A stretch of DNA of 6,466 nucleotides, from assembly GCA_030671565.1 (NCBI GenBank), contig DAOVIC010000103.1, positions 1 to 6,466 of the forward strand. The letters are read 5' to 3'. Below are positions 1 to 6,422 of the stretch, in pieces. Below the pieces are notes generated by a model. That model made no database searches. It was not told the origin of the DNA and saw only the letters and a program-made list of their open reading frames with translations. Source of the DNA: Anaerohalosphaeraceae bacterium (lineage in GTDB: Bacteria; Planctomycetota; Phycisphaerae; Sedimentisphaerales; Anaerohalosphaeraceae). Position numbers and translations under genes: made by a program. Numbering within the stretch: the stretch's first letter is position 1; the number at the start of each line of letters is the position of its first letter.

Positions 1-1
1 A

Positions 2-1693
2 ATAAAAGCAGTCATTAACGAAGTAAGAAGAGCAGGAAACGTCATCCTCTTTATAGACGAACTCCATACTCTCGTCGGTGCTGGCGGTGCTGAAGGCGCC
101 ATTGACGCCTCCAACGTTCTAAAACCGGCTTTGGCAAGAGGCGAGGTACAGTGCATCGGAGCAACAACATTTGACGAGTACAGAAAATACATCGAAAAAG
201 ACGCCGCTCTCGAAAGAAGATTCCAGACCATCGTAGTGGACCCGCCGTCAAGAGAGGAAACAATCGAAATACTAAAGGGACTTCGCGGCAGGTACCAGGA
301 TCACCATAAAGTCGAATTCACAAACGAATCGCTAAGACACGCAGTAGAACTATCGATCAGGTACATACCGGGAAGATGTCTCCCCGACAAGGCGATAGAC
401 GTGATAGACGAATCAGGCGCACGGATCAGGCTCAAAAATATGGCCCCGCCGCCAGACCTCGCCGGGATCGACGGAAAGATCGAAAAATTACAAGCCGATA
501 AGGACCTCGCCGTAAGAAATGCAGACTACGAACGGGCCGCATCGCTCAGAGACGAAGCACAAAAAGCCCTGGACGAAAAGGCGCAACTCCAGCAAAAATG
601 GAACGAGGACAACAAAGGAACTTCAGGTGTCGTAGACGAAGAAGTCATCGCAGAAGTCGTAAGTTCGATGACAGGCGTACCACTGACAAAGCTCGAAAAG
701 CAGGAAGCACAAAGACTGCTCGAACTGGAAGACGAACTGCACAAAACAGTCGTCTCACAGGATGATGCCGTAAACGCCGTCGCAAAAGCCGTCAGAAGAG
801 GGAGAAGCGGACTCAAAGACCCCAACCGTCCCATCGGAAGCTTCCTCTTCATCGGACCAAGCGGCGTCGGAAAAACTCTACTGGCAAGAGCCCTCGCAGA
901 GTTCATGTTCGATGATGCAGACGCACTAATTCAGCTCGACATGAGCGAATACATGGAAAAACACAACGTAAGCAGGCTCGTCGGCGCACCTCCCGGATAC
1001 GTCGGGTACGAAGAAGGCGGACAGCTTACAGAAAGAATAAGAAGAAGGCCTTACGCGGTACTGCTCCTCGACGAAATCGAAAAAGCACATACTGACGTCT
1101 CGAACATGCTCCTCCAGATCATGGAGGAGGGAAGACTCACCGACAGCTTCGGAAGAAAAATCGACTTTAGAAACGTCATCCTCATCATGACAAGCAACAT
1201 CGGTGCCGACCTCATCAAGAATCAGTCCGGATTCGGATTCGGCGTAAAAACAGAAGAGTCAAACTACGAAAAAATGAAGGAAATGCTCAGCAAAGAAGTC
1301 GAACGTCACTTCAGGCCGGAATTCTTAAACCGCCTGGATGGACAGATCGTCTTCCGTGCACTGACAAGGCATGACCTGACAACAATCGTAGAGTACGAAC
1401 TTAACAAGGTCTTCAAACGACTCGTCGAACACAACCTGCACCTTGAACTAACAGACGCGACAAAGGAATTCCTCATTGATAAGGGTTATAACCCCGAATT
1501 CGGTGCACGTCCCCTAAGAAGAGCGATCGAAAAATACATCGAGGACCCCCTCTCGGAGAACATGCTAAGAGGAACCTTCAAGGGCAAAAACGTCATAAAG
1601 ATAGACGTACTCGACGATGAAAATCTCAAGTTTGAAGGCATCCACGACCCATCAAAAGATAAAAGCGAAGAAGTCGTCGTACACTCCAAGTAG
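2..1693 (+). CDS. clpC: ATP-dependent Clp protease ATP-binding subunit ClpC (5' truncated by window edge)
   Basis: ClpC is a hexameric AAA+ unfoldase of the cytoplasm that feeds substrates to the ClpP peptidase. The frame is open from base 2, giving the last 563 residues of a protein usually 810-860 long; the N domain and first Walker A lie outside. Visible in order (numbered from base 2): first-domain Walker B ILFIDE at 15-20, sensor IGATT at 52-56, arginine finger region ALERRF near 69-74, a UVR-type coiled segment near 167-186, second-domain Walker A GPSGVGKT at 285-292, pore loop GYVGYEEGG at 332-340, Walker B LLLDE near 354-358, a possible ClpP-docking loop with GFGFG near 410-414, arginine finger in FRPEFLNR near 437-444, and sensor-2 GARPLRR at 501-507. 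The UVR segment in place of a long ClpB middle domain makes this ClpC rather than ClpB. A TTG at 131 is internal, not a start. All motifs are intact and the gene ends at a terminator. Confidence 0.96.
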   Translation: MKAVINEVRRAGNVILFIDELHTLVGAGGAEGAIDASNVLKPALARGEVQCIGATTFDEYRKYIEKDAALERRFQTIVVDPPSREETIEILKGLRGRYQDHHKVEFTNESLRHAVELSIRYIPGRCLPDKAIDVIDESGARIRLKNMAPPPDLAGIDGKIEKLQADKDLAVRNADYERAASLRDEAQKALDEKAQLQQKWNEDNKGTSGVVDEEVIAEVVSSMTGVPLTKLEKQEAQRLLELEDELHKTVVSQDDAVNAVAKAVRRGRSGLKDPNRPIGSFLFIGPSGVGKTLLARALAEFMFDDADALIQLDMSEYMEKHNVSRLVGAPPGYVGYEEGGQLTERIRRRPYAVLLLDEIEKAHTDVSNMLLQIMEEGRLTDSFGRKIDFRNVILIMTSNIGADLIKNQSGFGFGVKTEESNYEKMKEMLSKEVERHFRPEFLNRLDGQIVFRALTRHDLTTIVEYELNKVFKRLVEHNLHLELTDATKEFLIDKGYNPEFGARPLRRAIEKYIEDPLSENMLRGTFKGKNVIKIDVLDDENLKFEGIHDPSKDKSEEVVVHSK

Positions 1694-1718
1694 GCGATGC
1701 CAAGCAAAACACAAAAAG

Positions 1719-1748
1719 CAGGGACCCCGCAAGGTTCCTGTTTTTTTT
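1719..1748 (+). terminator. Rho-independent terminator after clpC
   Basis: An 8-bp stem (CAGGGACC with GGTTCCTG, one G-T wobble) closes a 6-base loop and is followed directly by eight T residues, starting 25 bases after the clpC stop codon. A short A-run just upstream means it could also act on the convergent minus-strand gene. In that direction the wobble becomes an A-C mismatch, so the hairpin should be weaker. Confidence 0.88.
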
Positions 1749-1768
1749 ATTCGTTATTTGGTAAAAAT

Positions 1769-2863
1769 TTATCGAGCCGGCTTAACCTTCACAACCCCAT
1801 CGGCAAATAACAACCGTCCCTCACCAAAAAGCCGTATCGCCTCAGGATACGCCTTGCACTCCTCCTGAAAAACACGCGCCGCCAGCGAATCGGCATCGTC
1901 GTCATACTTCACCGCACAACTGCGCTGAACGATCATCCCTCCCTTGTCATACTCATCCGTACAGAAATGCACCGTGCAACCGCTAAGCTTACAACCAGCC
2001 TTGATCACCGCCTCATGAACATGATGACCCCACATTCCCTGCCCGCCAAAACTCGGCAAAAGCGCAGGATGTATATTCATAACACAATTTTCATAATCAG
2101 CGGGTATCTTCCACAAACAAAGCCAACCCGCCTGAACAACCAGATCTACTTCGGAATCATTAAGAACTTTTTCTATACTCGCACTGAAACTGTCGATATC
2201 GACATGATCCTTCTTGCGAATGATCTCAACTTTCAGCCCCATATTCTTAGCAAGCTGAACCCCTCTTACCGTCGAAAGCGAACTTACCACCACCGCGATT
2301 TCCGCATTAAGATTACCCGCCTCGATCTCCTTTTGTATATTGACCATCGTGGTCCCGCCCCCGCTGATCAAAATGCCAAGACGCAAACGCTTACCGCCAT
2401 CGGAACTTGCTCCCGCCATACCACTGGCAGCTTCAAGTTCGACATCGCGCTTCTTATCCATAGACTTATTCGCAAGAGCATCTGCCTCCTCATTCGACTC
2501 ACGCATGACATGAGTTATCTCCCACTTGGAAAACCCGCCCAAAATCTCCATGCACTTGCGATAAAGGCCTTTCAGATTCGCACTCTTTACCCGATATTGA
2601 CCGTTGATCTGACGAACCATAAGCTGACTGTCGCTAAAGACGCTAACCTTTTCAACCCCCATCTCAGCCGCCGCTGCAAGACCCTCGCAAAGACCCGTAT
2701 ATTCCGCGAAATTATTCGTGGTATTGGCAAGAAAAACCCCCTTACCGCCGATTAACTCACCGTCCCCATCCATCAACACAAATGCACCAGCCCCCGGGCC
2801 GGGGTTTCCACGGCTGCCCCCATCAGTATAGATAACTACTTCCTTCACCACAATAACGCCCAT
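1769..2863 (-). CDS. purN: RNase H-like domain fused to phosphoribosylglycinamide formyltransferase (PurN)
   Basis: A two-domain protein of about 364 residues from the ATG at 2863. Residues about 6-136 form an RNase HI-type fold with YTDGGSRGNPGPG; the expected acidic residues are D14, E54 (NNFAEY), D78 (SDSQLMV) and D128 (NEEADALAN). A polar linker of about 25 residues follows. Residues about 161-364 are PurN, which transfers a formyl group from 10-formyltetrahydrofolate to GAR in purine synthesis: LGILISGGGTT at 162-172, NIHPALLP carrying N263 and H265, and VHFCTDEYDKGG carrying H299 and D306. These match N106, H108, H137 and D144 of E. coli PurN. The frame runs without a stop through both domains. 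The frame continues upstream to 3001, but that overlaps the preceding gene and looks non-coding. The start is uncertain: ATG 2863 lacks a well-spaced ribosome site, and GTG 2848, just before KEVVIYTDGG, is an alternative. Both activities are inferred from residues, not shown. Confidence 0.9.
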   Translation of the reverse strand: MGVIVVKEVVIYTDGGSRGNPGPGAGAFVLMDGDGELIGGKGVFLANTTNNFAEYTGLCEGLAAAAEMGVEKVSVFSDSQLMVRQINGQYRVKSANLKGLYRKCMEILGGFSKWEITHVMRESNEEADALANKSMDKKRDVELEAASGMAGASSDGGKRLRLGILISGGGTTMVNIQKEIEAGNLNAEIAVVVSSLSTVRGVQLAKNMGLKVEIIRKKDHVDIDSFSASIEKVLNDSEVDLVVQAGWLCLWKIPADYENCVMNIHPALLPSFGGQGMWGHHVHEAVIKAGCKLSGCTVHFCTDEYDKGGMIVQRSCAVKYDDDADSLAARVFQEECKAYPEAIRLFGEGRLLFADGVVKVKPAR

Positions 2864-2907
2864 CCATGAAAAATTTTGCAACCTCCCCCGCCAACTATTC
2901 CAACATC

Positions 2908-2925
2908 CCGACCGGGCCCGATCGG
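2908..2925. other. GC-rich near-palindromic hairpin between the zinc-ribbon and RNase H-PurN genes
   Basis: Eighteen bases form a near-perfect dyad. On the minus strand CCGATCG pairs with CGGTCGG around a GGCC centre: 7 bp with one wobble. No T-tract follows in either direction, so it is not a normal terminator. It sits in the 86-base gap between two co-directional genes and could be a processing or pausing structure in a shared mRNA, or a protein site. Its function is unknown. Confidence 0.5.
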
Positions 2926-2949
2926 ACTTTATCAACAAAGCCCGACATC

Positions 2950-3687
2950 CTACATGCCAAAATCTTTTTTCAGAAGCAGTATACGAGCACAACTGGTACA
3001 ACGCAGAATATCATCATTGGTCATAAGCTGGTTGACCGTCTCCGCCGGTACACGCATAAAGCATCCCCCACAACTGTAAACCCCGGTCCGTTCGTCATGC
3101 ATCTCAACATCAGCAATCGCCTCGCCGTCATAAGTGTCAGCTGTACGCTGGAATATCTCCAACGCATCAGCAGGAACAGACTTTGCCGCCTCATCCCACT
3201 CAACCTTAATTTCCGCAACATCTCCCTCAAGCTTGACCGCCTGTTCTTCTGCAGATTTGCGAATATCTTCCAGCTTTTTCTTCTGCTCGTCGATCTGAAC
3301 CTGGATCTCCAGGCACTCGCCCTCGTCCGCCTCGATGTTCTTCATCAACTCAAGAACCTCGGTCTCAAGCTTACTATTATCCGCCTTGGCAGTATTCAAC
3401 TCCGTAAGGATCGCAGAATACTCCTTATTCGTTTTCGCCATATTAAGAACTGAACGCATCTTGGATATACGTTCCTCACGTCCCCTTAGCTCAAGTTCGA
3501 GACGATCGGACTGAACCCGGGTAAGCTTGATCTCTTCCTTCTTGGCCTCAAAGCCGCTCTGCAGACTGCGAACCTGATTCTCTTGAAATATCACCCCGCG
3601 CCGACAGCGTGTCAGCTTTCCGTTAACTGCCCTTAACCTGTTTTCTACAAGCTGAAGCTTTACCAACCCCTCAAGTAGTGGTCCCAT
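2950..3687 (-). CDS. Coiled-coil protein with C-terminal C4 zinc ribbon (DUF164/CT398 family)
   Basis: A 245-residue protein. Residues about 10-170 are charged and heptad-like, as in the long antiparallel coiled coil of this family, with the conserved-looking segment MAKTNKEYSAILTE at about 83-96. The C-terminus is a zinc ribbon with C206, C209, C230 and C233 (CGGC...CTSC). There is no signal peptide or membrane segment, so it is probably cytoplasmic. Family members include H. pylori HP0958, linked to RpoN and flagellar mRNA, chlamydial CT398, linked to RpoN and type III secretion, and mycobacterial Rv2229c. None of these roles can be transferred here with confidence. The start is supported by AAGGAG five bases upstream. 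It is the first gene of a probable two-gene unit with the RNase H-PurN gene. A nucleic-acid or protein adaptor role is a reasonable guess. Confidence 0.88.
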   Translation of the reverse strand: MGPLLEGLVKLQLVENRLRAVNGKLTRCRRGVIFQENQVRSLQSGFEAKKEEIKLTRVQSDRLELELRGREERISKMRSVLNMAKTNKEYSAILTELNTAKADNSKLETEVLELMKNIEADEGECLEIQVQIDEQKKKLEDIRKSAEEQAVKLEGDVAEIKVEWDEAAKSVPADALEIFQRTADTYDGEAIADVEMHDERTGVYSCGGCFMRVPAETVNQLMTNDDILRCTSCARILLLKKDFGM

Positions 3688-3692
3688 CGAGA

Positions 3693-3698
3693 CTCCTT
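3693..3698 (-). promoter_or_regulatory. Ribosome binding site of the zinc-ribbon gene
   Basis: On the minus strand AAGGAG stands five bases before the ATG at 3687. This fixes that start and contrasts with the divergent M20 gene, which has no such site. Confidence 0.8.
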
Positions 3699-3729
3699 AT
3701 TGTTTTTCATACAAAAAATCGAAACATGT

Positions 3730-3757
3730 ATTATCTTCGTATCAACCAAATCCGCAA
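3730..3757 (-). promoter_or_regulatory. Possible sigma-70 promoter of the zinc-ribbon / RNase H-PurN unit
   Basis: On the minus strand TTGCGG and GATAAT are separated by 16 bases, and predicted transcription would begin about 35 bases before the ATG. The -10 matches five of six consensus positions but the -35 only three, so the call is moderate at best. It is the best candidate in this short divergent region. Confidence 0.4.
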
Positions 3758-3786
3758 CAAAAAATTCCATTTTTTCTTACTAACCC

Positions 3787-3814
3787 TTTAAAATACGCCA
3801 AAAACCGGTATAAT
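3787..3814 (+). promoter_or_regulatory. Sigma-70 promoter placed for a leaderless M20 transcript
   Basis: A perfect TATAAT lies at 3809-3814, with a weak TTTAAA -35 (four of six matches) 16 bases upstream. Only eight bases separate the -10 from the ATG at 3823. Transcription starting six to eight bases after the -10 would begin at or within two bases of the start codon. No Shine-Dalgarno sequence is present before the ATG. Confidence 0.62.
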
Positions 3815-3822
3815 CGCATACT

Positions 3823-4938
3823 ATGCTCCAACTTTTAAAAGATCTCATCAAAGCAGACTCAACTCTAAGTAGCGGTGAAATCAACGCCGCAAACGCTCTT
3901 GCCATGTATTTCGGTGAAAATAACATACCCTGCAGCGTCGATAATTGGGATAACTCAAGGGCGAACTGCACCGCACACATCACCTCAACCGGCCAAAAAC
4001 CCGCACTTCTATTCGCCGCACACCTCGACGTAGTCCCGCCGGGCGATGAAGAATGGCAATTTCCACCTTTCTGCGGCGCCCAGAAGGACGGGAAAATTCT
4101 CGGCCGCGGCGCAACTGACATGAAAGCCGGCATCGCCGCAACCGCCGCCGCAATCGCAGAAACCCTCTGCGAAGGCCGCGATCTAAAAGGCGACATCATC
4201 TTCACCTCAACCGCAGGAGAAGAAACTGACAGCTGCGGAATAAAACGCTTCATGCAAAACCAGGCCAAAGGCCTCCCGCCCATCGCAGGCATTATCATCC
4301 CGGAACCGACAAACTTCGAGATAATAACCGCACACCGCGGAATACTGTGGCTAAAGATCACAACAAAAGGCAAAACCGCACACGGCTCAACTCCACATCA
4401 CGGCATTAACGCAATAACACACATGACCGCCCTGCTAAAACAACTCGAAAATTTCCAACTCCAACACGCTCCCCACCCAAGACTGGCCAAATGCTCGATG
4501 AGCATAAATCAAATACAAGGCGGCAACGCAACAAACGTGATCCCCGACAGCTGCGCGATAAAGATAGACATAAGAACCCTGCCCAACCAACCGCACCAAA
4601 ACATAATCGAACAGTTCGAATATATCTTCGCCGACCTGAAAAAACAGAACAAAAATTTCGACGCAAAAATAGAAATAGAAAGATCAGTCCCGGCAATGGA
4701 ATCCGACGACAACTCCTCATTTATAAAACAGTTCTGCAAGACAACAGGAATAGAAAAAACAAACGCGGTAGGCTACGCAACAGACGCATCATTCATGACG
4801 GACTTAAAAACCCCAATAACAATATTCGGCCCCGGCCACGCATCGCAATGCCACAAACCAAACGAATACATAGAGATAGCAGAACTGGAAAAAGCAAAGC
4901 ACTACTACAAAGATATAATCAAAACATTCCTAACCTGA
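3823..4938 (+). CDS. M20-family zinc deacylase / peptidase (ArgE/DapE type)
   Basis: A 371-residue cytoplasmic metallohydrolase of the usual length for the family, which removes acyl groups from amino acids such as acetylornithine or succinyl-diaminopimelate. The di-zinc site is complete: H67 and D69 in AAHLDVVPPGD, D99 in GRGATDMKAG, catalytic E133 and ligand E134 in AGEET, E161 in PEPTN, and H344 in SQCHKPNEY. H187 in TAHGSTP starts the inserted dimerisation domain (about 170-290). The tail GPGHASQCHKPNEY resembles ArgE more than DapE, but I cannot fix the substrate. The N-terminus MLQLLKDLIKADST aligns with the usual start of the family, so the ATG at 3823 should be right although it has no ribosome site. 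It is a single gene, divergent from the zinc-ribbon gene, with no amino-acid synthesis gene beside it. No clear terminator follows. Confidence 0.92.
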   Translation: MLQLLKDLIKADSTLSSGEINAANALAMYFGENNIPCSVDNWDNSRANCTAHITSTGQKPALLFAAHLDVVPPGDEEWQFPPFCGAQKDGKILGRGATDMKAGIAATAAAIAETLCEGRDLKGDIIFTSTAGEETDSCGIKRFMQNQAKGLPPIAGIIIPEPTNFEIITAHRGILWLKITTKGKTAHGSTPHHGINAITHMTALLKQLENFQLQHAPHPRLAKCSMSINQIQGGNATNVIPDSCAIKIDIRTLPNQPHQNIIEQFEYIFADLKKQNKNFDAKIEIERSVPAMESDDNSSFIKQFCKTTGIEKTNAVGYATDASFMTDLKTPITIFGPGHASQCHKPNEYIEIAELEKAKHYYKDIIKTFLT

Positions 4939-4992
4939 TCATAAACAAAGTCACAAAAACCGCCTTTTCACGCTAAAAACCTCACTCTCCAG

Positions 4993-5010
4993 AAAAATTA
5001 AATTTTTTTT
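4993..5010 (+). promoter_or_regulatory. A/T tract upstream of the GntR promoter (possible UP element)
   Basis: Seventeen of these 18 bases... all are A or T: an A-run, a short AT centre, then eight T residues. The tract lies about 12 bases upstream of the -35 at 5022, roughly -64 to -47 from the predicted start, where the RNA polymerase alpha subunit can bind. It could instead be a weak terminator for the M20 gene, but it lacks a GC-rich stem. Confidence 0.3.
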
Positions 5011-5021
5011 GTGAGAATCGC

Positions 5022-5050
5022 TTGACACATTGCAATACATAGTGTATTAT
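5022..5050 (+). promoter_or_regulatory. Sigma-70 promoter of the GntR-ABC operon
   Basis: A perfect TTGACA at 5022-5027 and TATTAT (five of six) at 5045-5050 are separated by the ideal 17 bases. The predicted start is near 5057, giving a leader of about 31 bases. This is the strongest promoter in the window, and its -10 is covered by the dyads described separately. Confidence 0.9.
5034..5048. promoter_or_regulatory. Perfect inverted repeat across the spacer and -10
   Basis: AATACA and TGTATT are perfect six-base arms around TAG. The repeat covers the end of the spacer and the first part of the -10, so a protein bound here would block the polymerase. It shares its right half with the longer dyad at 5041-5065. 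It may be a second operator or an auxiliary half-site. Confidence 0.5.
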
Positions 5051-5065
5051 TTGAATTAGTACAAT
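5041..5065. promoter_or_regulatory. Likely YtrA-type GntR operator
   Basis: AGTGTA and TACAAT are separated by 13 bases, with further symmetry inside; nine of twelve paired positions are complementary around 5053. As I recall it, the B. subtilis YtrA site is AGTGTA-N13-TACACT, which differs at one base. The dyad spans the -10 and the predicted transcription start, fitting autorepression by the GntR protein encoded just downstream. Confidence 0.68.
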
Positions 5066-5073
5066 TTAACTAT

Positions 5074-5080
5074 AAAGGAA
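5074..5080 (+). promoter_or_regulatory. Ribosome binding site of the GntR gene
   Basis: AAAGGAA lies seven bases before the ATG at 5088, supporting this start. Confidence 0.75.
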
Positions 5081-5087
5081 CGTCCAA

Positions 5088-5501
5088 ATGGCTGCACTAT
5101 GGATTCAAATATTACCTGGTTCCGACATTCCCATATACAAACAGGTCGTTGAGCAAATCGGCCAGGCCATCGCCAAAGGCGCTCTTTCCATCGGCGACAA
5201 ACTCCCCGCCGTAAGAAAACTCGCCGCCGAATTGGTCATAAACCCCAACACCGTTGCCCGCGCCTACACCATCCTCGAACAAGCCGGTCTGGTAACGACA
5301 AAAACCGGCTCCGGAACATTCGTCAGCGACCCCAAACTAAGAACCAAAGACGCCGCTGACATCAACGCACTCACAGAAAGGATCGACACACTAATCACAA
5401 GAGGCCTCAACCTCGGCTTCGAATCCGATGAATTGACCTCAATATTCAAAGAAAGATTAGCTGCATTTGAAACCAAATCTAAAAGCAGGAAGAAAAAATG
5501 A
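5088..5501 (+). CDS. GntR-family transcriptional regulator, YtrA subfamily
   Basis: A 137-residue DNA-binding protein, the short size typical of the YtrA subfamily, whose members usually repress an operon containing themselves and an ABC transporter. Residues about 10-80 are the winged helix: PIYKQVVEQIGQAIAKG (15-31), KLPAVRKLAAEL (38-49), recognition helix NPNTVARAYTILE (52-64) and the wing TKTGSGTFV (71-79). Residues about 86-128 are a short helical tail used for dimerisation and possibly signal sensing, followed by a basic end SKSRKKK. There is no large ligand domain, so the effector cannot be predicted. It is the first gene of the operon; its stop overlaps the next ATG as ATGA. A YtrA-like dyad on its own promoter suggests autorepression. 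Confidence 0.93.
   Translation: MAALWIQILPGSDIPIYKQVVEQIGQAIAKGALSIGDKLPAVRKLAAELVINPNTVARAYTILEQAGLVTTKTGSGTFVSDPKLRTKDAADINALTERIDTLITRGLNLGFESDELTSIFKERLAAFETKSKSRKKK
5487..5492 (+). promoter_or_regulatory. Ribosome binding site of the ABC ATPase inside the GntR gene
   Basis: AGGAAG lies within the last codons of the GntR gene, five bases before the ATG at 5498. With the ATGA overlap it points to translational coupling. Confidence 0.7.
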
Positions 5502-6421
5502 CAGATAGCGTACTTCAAACAAACGGCCTGACAAAATACTACGGCAAAGACCTGGCACTGGACCACCTCGACCTGAACATCCCGCGAGGCTGTATATGCG
5601 GCTTCATGGGGCGAAACGGCGCAGGAAAAACAACGGCAATAAAATTACTGCTCGGCCTTTTAAAACCCACTGCCGGATCGGCAAGCCTTTTGGGTTGCAA
5701 CTCACAGCAGTTGACCCCCAAAATACGCCAGCGGGTCGGATACGTAACAGAGGGCCACCGCCTCATCAGATGGATGACGATCGCCCAACTGGAAAAATAC
5801 CAGCGGGCCTTCTACCCAAAGCAATGGGACGACAAACTTTTCAATGACATGATCGAATACTTTGAAATACCAAAAAAGAAAAAAATAAAGCACCTCTCAA
5901 ACGGACAGCGTGCACAGATATCACTGGCACTTACACTCGCCCCCAACCCCGAATTGTTAATTATGGACGACCCGACCCTCGGCCTCGACCCGGCCATCCG
6001 AAGACAGTTCCTCGAAGGCATGATAAAACTGATAATGTCGGAAAACAGAACCATACTTTTCTCAAGCCACATCCTCGCCGATGTCGAACGGGTAGCAAAC
6101 CGCATCATCGTCATCGATAAAGGCGTCCTGAGAGCAAACTGCACACTCGAAGGATTCAGAGGCGCAGTGAAAAAAATTAACGTCTCTTTCAAAACCAGCG
6201 TCCCTGAAAGTATCGACATAGAGGGACTCCTCCACTGTAGAAAAGACGACAAAGAGATTGAATTAACCCTCGTGGCAACATCAGATGAAAAAATCGACAA
6301 GTGGGCAATATCTGCCGGAGCGGATAATTACCAACCCGTCAAAATGAATCTCGAGGATCAGTTCATAGAATACACCGCACCGAAAGGACGAAAAAGACTA
6401 TTCCAATGGGAGACACACTAA
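5498..6421 (+). CDS. ABC transporter ATP-binding protein (YtrB/CcmA-like)
   Basis: A 307-residue cytoplasmic ATPase that would drive a separate membrane permease. Walker A GRNGAGKT is at 38-45, the Q-loop position in GYVTEG carries E85 instead of Gln, the signature is LSNGQ at 133-137, Walker B is LLIMDDP at 153-159, the D-loop LGLD is at 161-164, and the switch histidine is H191 in FSSHILADVE. The catalytic acid after Walker B is Asp (D158) rather than the usual Glu. Residues about 220-307 form a C-terminal extension common in this branch, with LEDQFIEYT near 285-293. It overlaps the GntR gene by four bases and precedes a permease by one base. This gene order is typical of exporters controlled by YtrA-type regulators; the substrate (antibiotic, peptide, envelope component) cannot be told. 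Confidence 0.94.
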   Translation: MTDSVLQTNGLTKYYGKDLALDHLDLNIPRGCICGFMGRNGAGKTTAIKLLLGLLKPTAGSASLLGCNSQQLTPKIRQRVGYVTEGHRLIRWMTIAQLEKYQRAFYPKQWDDKLFNDMIEYFEIPKKKKIKHLSNGQRAQISLALTLAPNPELLIMDDPTLGLDPAIRRQFLEGMIKLIMSENRTILFSSHILADVERVANRIIVIDKGVLRANCTLEGFRGAVKKINVSFKTSVPESIDIEGLLHCRKDDKEIELTLVATSDEKIDKWAISAGADNYQPVKMNLEDQFIEYTAPKGRKRLFQWETH

Positions 6422-6422
6422 T

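Noticed and set aside
526..906. Serine-rich minus-strand frame opposite clpC
   Set aside because: The serine runs are the reverse reading of clpC codons; there is no ribosome site or known domain.
1967..2755. Long plus-strand open frame opposite RNase H-PurN
   Set aside because: Its product is low in domain-like features, and the minus strand carries two clear catalytic domains; it is a mirror of that gene's codon use.
2864..3001. Upstream extension of the RNase H-PurN frame to an ATG at 3001
   Set aside because: It would overlap the zinc-ribbon gene by about 50 bases, runs through the GC hairpin, and its residues do not resemble an RNase H N-terminus.
4491..4976. Plus-strand frame rich in Arg, Asn and Lys inside the M20 gene
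   Set aside because: It lies in another frame of a gene with a complete zinc site and has the biased composition of an out-of-frame reading.
4981..5015. Possible terminator after the M20 gene (CTCAC...GTGAG around A and T runs)
   Set aside because: The arms are separated by an unpaired segment and the inner stem is only A-T pairs with almost no loop; an A/T promoter-upstream tract is at least as likely.
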